From JAIBCL01 sp031411695 (GTDB lineage Bacteria; Verrucomicrobiota; Verrucomicrobiia; Verrucomicrobiales; Verrucomicrobiaceae), in the NCBI GenBank assembly GCA_031411695.1, contig JANOBO010000107.1, forward strand, positions 1 through 11,638: a stretch of 11,638 bases of DNA, written 5' to 3'. Position 1 is the stretch's first letter; every line of letters starts with the position of its first letter. The translations under genes and the position numbers were made by a program. The notes below the pieces were generated by a model that worked only from the letters and a program-made list of their open reading frames with translations, searched no databases and was not told the origin of the DNA. Shown here piece by piece: positions 6,916 through 11,638 of the stretch.

Positions 6916-7200
6916 AACCCCGCCGAAATTCTGCCCAACCCCAGGGTTGAAACCGCCAACCCCAAGGTTGAACGCGGCACCCCACGGGTTCAGCCCAAGA
7001 ACCCCAGGGTTAAACCGATGAACCCCAGGGTTGAGCGCGCCACCCCGCAGGTTGAAGCCGCAAACACCAGGGTTCAAGCCACCACCCCACGGGTTGACGC
7101 CACGCACCCTCGGGTTGGGCCGCTCAACCCCAGGGTTGAACCCGTCAACCCCAAGGTTGAAGCCACGCACCCCAAGGGTGAGCCTCTCAACCCCGGCGTG
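6916..7200. repeat. Array of about 14 units of 21 bp with palindromic AACCC/GGGTT cores
   Basis: Cores start at 6916 (degenerate), 6937, 6958, 6979, 7000, 7021, 7042, 7063, 7084, 7105, 7126, 7147, 7168 and 7189 (degenerate), every 21 bases without one slip. The best copies read AACCCCAGGGTTGAA, followed by six variable bases. The core is an inverted repeat (AACC, four bases, GGTT). Read on the plus strand in one frame, each unit gives seven residues of the form N/T/H-P-R/K-V-E-x-x. Pro varies among all four codons and Arg between AGG and CGG while the residues stay. The 21-bp period is two helical turns, so all cores face the same side of the DNA. The function is unknown: a protein-binding array, a decayed coding repeat or a minisatellite are all possible. 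Confidence 0.85.
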
Positions 7201-7291
7201 CAGGTGCTCAGGATCAATGATTTACGTCTTATGGTCCATTACATGACCGGCAGAGAGTGCGCCAAAGATTCGCTCGAACTCGGCGAGAACC

Positions 7292-7462
7292 TCAGGCTTC
7301 AAGTAGGCCGGGAAGGGGAGCGCCATAGCTCTTGTTCCCGGTGCGGCCATCGTAGCTGATCACATAGCCGAGGCCCCGCGAATTCAGCCCGTCCAACGAA
7401 GTGACGAAATCATCGAAGGCAAGGCCGCCTCCTTCGTGACCTCGAAAACCGAAAACGGAGCT
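7292..7462 (-). pseudogene. Fragment resembling the C-terminal part of a DNA adenine methylase
   Basis: In a minus-strand frame open from 7636 down to a TAG/TGA-type stop at 7292, the last part reads AFDDFVTSLDGLNSRGLGY, then VISYDGRTGNKSYGAPLP (7310-7363). SYDG-x-TG-x-K-x-YG-xx-LP is a pattern I associate with D12-class (Dam-like) adenine methylases, shortly before their C-terminus. The expected closing segment (AGRS-type motif and ESLYLS) is absent, the frame stopping three codons after LPGL. No DPPY catalytic motif or N-terminal part is visible upstream in any minus frame. It is therefore at best a gene relic. Family assignment rests on one motif seen by eye. Confidence 0.4.
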
Positions 7463-7623
7463 GAGCCAAGCCCGGTCAAGAAGCTGTCGCCAGACGAGAT
7501 CCCCTGGCGCCCATCCAGCACGGTGGGCCTCGATCGGGGTGGGCAACGGCGGGTGGTTGAGGATGACAACGGGGTCTCCAAGTGTCCTTCCCTTTTCGAG
7601 ATTGGCGCGGCAAACGCGGACAC

Positions 7624-7643
7624 TTTGTGAATCTTTTCACAAA
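7624..7643. promoter_or_regulatory. CRP/FNR-family-type operator palindrome
   Basis: TTTGTGAA (7624-7631) and TTCACAAA (7636-7643) are perfect inverted arms of 8 bp around 4 bases. Within it, TGTGA (7626-7630), six bases and TCACA (7637-7641) match the half-sites and spacing of the CRP consensus exactly. The site is about 160 bases before the nuoM start and in an AT-richer patch of an otherwise GC-rich stretch. No clear -10/-35 pair was found near it. Binding by a CRP/FNR-family regulator and control of nuoMN are inferences. Confidence 0.4.
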
Positions 7644-7806
7644 ATGCGGTTGCCGCTCTGGCGGAGGACGGGATAATCGGGCTTCCCACCGTGCGAAACC
7701 GTTTCATGCCCTTCGTCACCGCGCAATGCTCCAAGTCCGGCCCGTTTGAAAAGGGGTCATCGCGGTCTTGGGGCGGACGTGATGCGGAGGCTGGGGGAGA
7801 AATCAC

Positions 7807-9306
7807 ATGAGCCTGCTCGAGATCGTCATCTTCCTGCCCATCCTAGCCGCGCTGGCCATCTGGCTGGGGCTGCCGGCGCGCGCCACGTCTGTGACGGTGG
7901 CATTGATCAATCTGCTGATCGTGGGCTGGGTGGCGCTCGGGTTTGACGCTGGCAGGCTGGGTGCGGGTGAGTATGCGCATGTGAGCTCGCGCGTGGTGCT
8001 GGAGAATCCGGCGATCGCCTTCGCGGTGGGCATCGATGGGATGAGCCTGATCCTGGCGCTGCTGACGACGCTGGTGACCTTTGCCGCGGTGTGGCAAATT
8101 TTTGCGGAGAAGGATGCTGTGTTTCACATCGCCTCGCTGCTGATCTCGGCGGGGGCGCTGGGGGCCTTCCTGAGCACGGATCTTTTCTTCATCTATGGGT
8201 TTCATGAGCTGGCGCTGATTCCGACGTTCCTGATGATCGCGCTGCACGGGCACGGGGATCGTGAGGCGCGCCGCGCGGTGGCGTGGAAGATCACGGTGTA
8301 CCTCGGTCTGGCCAGTCTGGTGCTGCTGGCGGGGCTGGCGGCGCTGGTGCTGAACCTGAGCGAGGGGCCGGTGCTGACCTTTGATCTGACGGCACTGGCG
8401 CATAAGTCGGCCAGCCTGCCGGCGGCGACGCAGGAGTGGATCTTCTTCACGCTGCTGCTGGGCTTCGGCGCGCTGGTGAGTCTGTTCCCTTTTCACAGTT
8501 GGGCGGCGCCGGCGTATGCGACCGCGCCGACTTCGGTGGCGATGCTGCATGCCGGGGTGCTGAAAAAATTCGGGCTCTACGGGCTGCTGCGCATCGCGAT
8601 GCCGCTGCTGCCGCTGGGCGCGCAGGCGCCGTGGATCCAGCACGCGCTGCTGCTGATGCTGCTGGGGAACATCCTGGTGATGGGGCTGGTGACGATCCAT
8701 CAGAGCCGGCTGGATGACATGCTGGCAAACTCGAGCGTGATGCACATGGGGTACATTTTTCTCGGCATCGCGGCGGGGAACGAGCTGGCGCTGAAAGGCG
8801 CGGTGGTGCTGATGTTTGCGCATGGGATTTCGATCGCGCTGTCGTTCGCGCTGTGCGGGCGGATGCGCAATCAGCTGGGCACGCTGGAGTTTGACAAGCT
8901 GGGCGGTCTGGCGACGCATGCGCCGATGCTGGCGGTGGTGTTTGCCTTTGCGGCCTTTGCATCCATCGGGCTGCCGGGTCTGGCAAACTTTGCGGGGGAG
9001 GTGATGGTGTTCGCCGGAACGTTCGACACGAAGCTGTGGTCGCCGGAGAGATTGAACGCGCTGCAATGGACGACGATCTTGGCGCTGTGGGGCGTGGTGA
9101 TGTCGGCGGTGTACATGCTGCGTGCGTATCGGAAGCTATTCTTCGGCACGGCGGCCTCGGGCTTGTACATGAAGGACCCGTCGGCTGGCCAGCGGGTGCC
9201 GCTGGTGCTGCTGGCGGCGGTGCTGCTGATCGTGGGCTGCTGCCCGAGCACGCTGATCGACCTGATGAAAACGGCCTGGACGACCGCGAAGGTCGCGGGC
9301 CTATAA
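7807..9306 (+). CDS. nuoM: NADH-quinone oxidoreductase subunit M (complex I, antiporter-like)
   Basis: The 499-residue, many-helix membrane protein matches NuoM along its length. It has FHELALIPTF with the TM5 Glu (134), FPFHSWAAPAYATAPTSVA (227-245), VLKKFGLYGLLR with the TM8 Lys (254), SSVMHMGYIFLGIA (309-322), FAHG, GLPGLANFAGE with the TM12 Glu (398), and an RKLFFG-type end. It is one of the proton-translocating subunits of the membrane arm of complex I. The start is supported by GGGGGAGA seven bases before the ATG. Two differences from E. coli NuoM stand out. Aligned by GF and P-x-H-x-W, the TM7 lysine (E. coli K234) corresponds to Leu 223. The DIKRLIAY block before SSV reads RLDDMLAN. 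It is followed after 33 bases by nuoN, but nuoL is not upstream, where 1.4 kb of non-coding DNA lies. Codons are very strongly G/C-ended. Confidence 0.95.
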   Translation: MSLLEIVIFLPILAALAIWLGLPARATSVTVALINLLIVGWVALGFDAGRLGAGEYAHVSSRVVLENPAIAFAVGIDGMSLILALLTTLVTFAAVWQIFAEKDAVFHIASLLISAGALGAFLSTDLFFIYGFHELALIPTFLMIALHGHGDREARRAVAWKITVYLGLASLVLLAGLAALVLNLSEGPVLTFDLTALAHKSASLPAATQEWIFFTLLLGFGALVSLFPFHSWAAPAYATAPTSVAMLHAGVLKKFGLYGLLRIAMPLLPLGAQAPWIQHALLLMLLGNILVMGLVTIHQSRLDDMLANSSVMHMGYIFLGIAAGNELALKGAVVLMFAHGISIALSFALCGRMRNQLGTLEFDKLGGLATHAPMLAVVFAFAAFASIGLPGLANFAGEVMVFAGTFDTKLWSPERLNALQWTTILALWGVVMSAVYMLRAYRKLFFGTAASGLYMKDPSAGQRVPLVLLAAVLLIVGCCPSTLIDLMKTAWTTAKVAGL

Positions 9307-9339
9307 CAGCGGACGCCACGAAACCAAGTCACACGCGAT

Positions 9340-10809
9340 ATGTCGGTTTTCTCCATTGAAGTTCTTCTCGCGCTGCTCGGTCTGGTGATCATCGCCGCCG
9401 CCGCATTTCTGCCGCAAGTGAGTGACCGCGTGCTGGCCTGGACTGGCATCGCAGGCTGTGGCGGGGCGCTGTTGCTGCTGACGGTGGCATCGAAAGCGCT
9501 GCCTGCGTTCGTGGCGCCGTTTTACTCCCTGGATTCGCTTGCGCTTTTTTACAAGGGTTTCGCTCTCGTGATCACCGCGCTGGTGCTATGGCTGGTGACG
9601 GAATCTGAGAAAACGCTGGGCGGCTATTCGCTCGACGGAAGATTCGGCGAGCTGATCGGGCTGCCGCTGATCGTGTGCACAGGCATGATGTGGATGGCGT
9701 CGGCAAAGGATCTGGTGACGGTGTTTGTGACGTTGGAACTGGTGACGGTGTCGTTTTACGTCCTCGTGGCGTACACGCGGAAGAGCGCATTGTCGCTGGA
9801 AGCCGGCGTGAAGTATTTGATCCTCGGCGCGGCGGCGACGGGAGTGCTCATCTATGGATCGGCCTGGGTGTATGGCGCCACGGGATCGCTGACGTTTGAA
9901 GGCATCGCGGCGGCGGTGAAGAATCCTGCGGTGGACAAAAGCGTGCTGCTTTTCGGCAGCGTGTTTCTCCTCGCTGGTGTCGGCTTCAAGGTCGCGGCCG
10001 CGCCGTTTCACATGTGGGTGCCGGATGTGTATCAAGGCGCGTCCACGCCGGTGACCACGTTTTTGTCAGTGGGCTCAAAGGCATCTGGTTTCATCGTGCT
10101 CACGCGGGTCATCGACGCGTTGCTTGCGGATGGCTCGCGTGTGGCGGGGGAGGTGACGGGGATGCTGCTCATCAGCGCGGCGATCACCATTCTGCTAGGC
10201 AGTCTGCCCGCGATCTTCCAGACGAGCGTGAAGCGGCTGCTGGCGTATTCGAGCATTTCGCACGCGGGCTTTCTTCTCCTCGCGCTGGCCAGCGGCGCAC
10301 CGGTGAGGCTCGATTTATCTTCTGGGGGCATCGTGGCCTTTTACCTTGCAACGTATCTGCCGATGACGGTGCTGGCATTCTTCGTTTTGTGCGTCGCGCG
10401 TCGTCACGGCATCGGCGACAGTCTTGATGAAATCAAAGGACTGGGCCGCCGCTCGCCGCTCTTGGCGTTTCTCCTCACGATCGCGATGGCATCGCTCGCG
10501 GGCCTTCCGCTCACGGCTGGATTTCTGGGGAAGATGCTGGTCTTCATCGCCGCAGTGGATCACGGCTATTGGGGCGTGATCGGCTGCGCAGTGGTCGGTG
10601 CCGCTGCCGGTTTCTACTACTACTTCAAAGTGATCCTTGCGATCTATACCAATGAAGGCAGCGCGGAAGAGCCACTCCGACTTTCCATCGCGTCGCAGGC
10701 GATCGCGACTTCGCTGGCGATCGTCATTGTCTTCCTCGGCATCTACCCGAGGCCGCTGCAAATGGCGTTGGTTTCATCGACCGGCGCACATGTGAACGCG
10801 CAAAAGTAG
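9340..10809 (+). CDS. nuoN: NADH-quinone oxidoreductase subunit N (complex I, antiporter-like)
   Basis: The 489-residue membrane protein is a full-length NuoN, a proton-pumping subunit of the complex I membrane arm. Visible hallmarks are TLELVTVSFYVLVAY with the TM5 Glu (133), GVGFKVAAAPFHMWVPDVYQ with the TM7 Lys (217), FLSVGSKASG with the TM8 Lys (247), SVKRLLAYSSISHAGF (296-311), LAGLPLTAGFLGK with the TM12 Lys (398), and GFYYYFKV. All charged residues of the proposed proton path are kept, unlike in its neighbour NuoM. The ATG at 9340 gives the expected N-terminal helix; the ribosome site before it is weak, so it is probably translated from the same message as nuoM, 33 bases upstream. Confidence 0.96.
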   Translation: MSVFSIEVLLALLGLVIIAAAAFLPQVSDRVLAWTGIAGCGGALLLLTVASKALPAFVAPFYSLDSLALFYKGFALVITALVLWLVTESEKTLGGYSLDGRFGELIGLPLIVCTGMMWMASAKDLVTVFVTLELVTVSFYVLVAYTRKSALSLEAGVKYLILGAAATGVLIYGSAWVYGATGSLTFEGIAAAVKNPAVDKSVLLFGSVFLLAGVGFKVAAAPFHMWVPDVYQGASTPVTTFLSVGSKASGFIVLTRVIDALLADGSRVAGEVTGMLLISAAITILLGSLPAIFQTSVKRLLAYSSISHAGFLLLALASGAPVRLDLSSGGIVAFYLATYLPMTVLAFFVLCVARRHGIGDSLDEIKGLGRRSPLLAFLLTIAMASLAGLPLTAGFLGKMLVFIAAVDHGYWGVIGCAVVGAAAGFYYYFKVILAIYTNEGSAEEPLRLSIASQAIATSLAIVIVFLGIYPRPLQMALVSSTGAHVNAQK

Positions 10810-10844
10810 ATTGACGCTACACGGGGCGGAATGAACTTCATCGA

Positions 10845-10864
10845 GTGGCCAACGGATCGGCCAC
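10845..10864 (+). terminator. Hairpin after nuoN, possible terminator
   Basis: GTGGCC (10845-10850) pairs with GGCCAC (10859-10864) around an 8-base loop, 36 bases after the nuoN stop. The position suits transcription termination, but no T run follows. Confidence 0.3.
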
Positions 10865-10982
10865 GCCGCTGAGGGATGTGCTGGACACCTGAGCTTGTGT
10901 AAACGTGGATCGTACGACGCCAGATGCGTGCAACAAAGACTCACCAAGCGCGGCGCGACGAGCTTGTTATTTCATTGACTGA

Positions 10983-10998
10983 GGAGGCGAGCGCCTCC
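10983..10998. repeat. Compact GC hairpin (GGAGGC/GCCTCC)
   Basis: GGAGGC (10983-10988) and GCCTCC (10993-10998) form a perfect 6-bp stem with the 4-base loop GAGC. It could be a second terminator or a copy of a dispersed intergenic palindrome; only one copy occurs here. Confidence 0.3.
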
Positions 10999-11138
10999 AA
11001 GATGCGAACTCGTCGATCTGACGGAATGGGTCCTCCTATTTCACTGTCGAGCCTATGACTCTCCCGCCTCTCACTCGCATCAAAGCAACACAGCGTGGCC
11101 ATCGTCACGATGTGCTCCCAATCTGATTTGATCTGATC

Positions 11139-11444
11139 ATGACCGCTCTGCGAAATTTTCTATTCTTGAAGATCATCACGGTCGATACGATCCATTATTG
11201 GATCTTGGTTGCCTCGTGGGTGGTTCTTGTTTTGCTGGGGTTGTGGAGCTTGGCATCCACACCCAGAGGGCGTATGCTCAGAGTTTTTTGGGCAGCTGCG
11301 ATTATTTTCTTGCCAGGCGCCGGACTCTTCGCTTATGTGGCGACCTGTTTAATTCACGCAGATTGGGAAGTTCTGAGGCAGATGGGGTTCTTCTCCAAAA
11401 CCAAGAAAAAAATTGTTCGTTCCATCAGCGTAAGTGAACCCTAG
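11139..11444 (+). CDS. Small membrane protein, PLDc_N-like
   Basis: The 101-residue protein has two strongly hydrophobic segments, about 19-40 and 48-71, joined by a short basic turn (STPRGRMLRVFW). The second contains FLPGAGLFAYV, resembling the P-x-x-G-x-x-x-Y pattern of the PLDc_N (PF13396) two-helix domain, which occurs alone in many small inner-membrane proteins of unknown role. The tail is Lys-rich (SKTKKK) and cytoplasmic by the positive-inside rule. Start: ATG at 11139, without an obvious ribosome site. Base composition is AT-richer than the nuo genes. A second gene starts 12 bases after its stop on the same strand, so they may form a pair. No enzymatic residues are seen. Confidence 0.65.
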   Translation: MTALRNFLFLKIITVDTIHYWILVASWVVLVLLGLWSLASTPRGRMLRVFWAAAIIFLPGAGLFAYVATCLIHADWEVLRQMGFFSKTKKKIVRSISVSEP

Positions 11445-11456
11445 ATTTCGATTCGT

Positions 11457-11638
11457 ATGCTCCTTCTCCCATTCAAGAAACGGTTTAACTGTGTTTCGCT
11501 CGGATCGTTGATGTTAAGCGTTGGAATTCTATCGGCGGTCGAGACGCTTCCATACAATGCCGTGCAGAGCGAGGAAGTGGGGTACTTTCCCACCTATGAG
11601 GAGAGCGGCATTTTGGCGACCGACGACTATGACTACCT
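11457..11638 (+). CDS. Unrecognised, probably exported protein (partial, runs off the right edge)
   Basis: An ATG at 11457 opens a frame that stays open for the remaining 60 codons. The N-terminus has a basic start (LPFKKRF), a hydrophobic stretch (VSLGSLMLSVGILSA) and then an acidic, tyrosine-rich part (SEEVGYFPTYEESG, TDDYDY). This looks like a signal peptide followed by a secreted or anchored mature protein. I do not recognise a family. It follows the small membrane protein after 12 bases and shares its AT-richer composition. No clear ribosome site precedes the ATG. Confidence 0.5.
   Translation, partial: MLLLPFKKRFNCVSLGSLMLSVGILSAVETLPYNAVQSEEVGYFPTYEESGILATDDYDY

Larger units (their letters stand above)
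10810..11138. other. Gap of 329 bases without a gene
   Basis: No credible coding frame, RNA gene or mobile element was seen on either strand. It contains two hairpins (10845-10864 and 10983-10998) and two short palindromes near its right end (11100-11112 and 11129-11139), the last overlapping the next start codon. Confidence 0.6.

Noticed and set aside
6916..7200. CRISPR array
   Set aside because: Units are 21 bp in total with a 15-base core and only six variable bases, so there are no spacers, and the copies are degenerate.
6817..7359. A real plus-strand gene for a proline-rich heptapeptide protein
   Set aside because: There is no ribosome site, its ends are antisense to the collagen-like and methylase-like relics, and a 21-bp repeat leaves any frame open. 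Kept only as an open possibility in the repeat finding.
7843..9066. Minus-strand open frame of 407 codons, Gln/Arg/His-rich
   Set aside because: It is an antisense shadow of nuoM, produced by its strongly biased codons.
11129..11139. Palindrome TGATCTGATCA overlapping a start codon as an operator
   Set aside because: It is only 11 bp long, single copy, and such short palindromes are expected by chance.

Overview
The window looks like a chromosomal piece of a GC-rich, Gram-negative bacterium. It is most likely a member of the Verrucomicrobiota (Prosthecobacter/Verrucomicrobium-like). That is inferred from the gene style: a GntR-type winged helix joined to a LacI-type sensor domain, an exported NanM-like kelch protein, a UPF0175/DUF3368 module, and a NuoM of unusual type. 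No rRNA or marker gene confirms it.

Left part (1-6429): a probable catabolic cluster. On the minus strand, running off the left edge, is one long uninterrupted frame. It joins an amidohydrolase (COG2159/PF04909 type) to the N-terminus of a HemL-like class III aminotransferase. Next come a two-gene UPF0175/PIN (DUF3368) module on the plus strand, then a minus-strand pair with ATGA overlap (HpcH/HpaI-type aldolase, then MFS transporter). Divergent from the aldolase are a GntR/LacI-hybrid regulator and, 6 bases after it, a secreted six-bladed kelch protein. Plausible roles are outer processing by the kelch protein, uptake by the MFS protein, deamination/hydrolysis by the fusion enzyme, aldol cleavage by the HpcH protein, and control by the regulator. 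The substrate is unknown; a deoxy (amino) sugar acid is a guess. The PIN module sits inside the cluster like an insertion.

Middle part (6430-7806): about 1.4 kb without an intact recognisable gene. It holds, in order, a hairpin, a minus-strand remnant of a collagen-like Gly-X-Y protein C-terminus, a strictly 21-bp-periodic array of about 14 units with palindromic cores, a minus-strand fragment resembling the C-terminus of a DNA adenine methylase, and a perfect TGTGA-N6-TCACA palindrome of the CRP type 160 bp before nuoM.

Right part (7807-11638): nuoM and nuoN, two proton-pumping membrane subunits of respiratory complex I, without nuoL or other nuo genes beside them. NuoN has all the expected charged channel residues, while NuoM appears to lack the TM7 lysine. 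After a 329-bp gap with two hairpins come a small two-helix membrane protein (PLDc_N-like) and the start of an unrecognised, probably exported protein that leaves the window.
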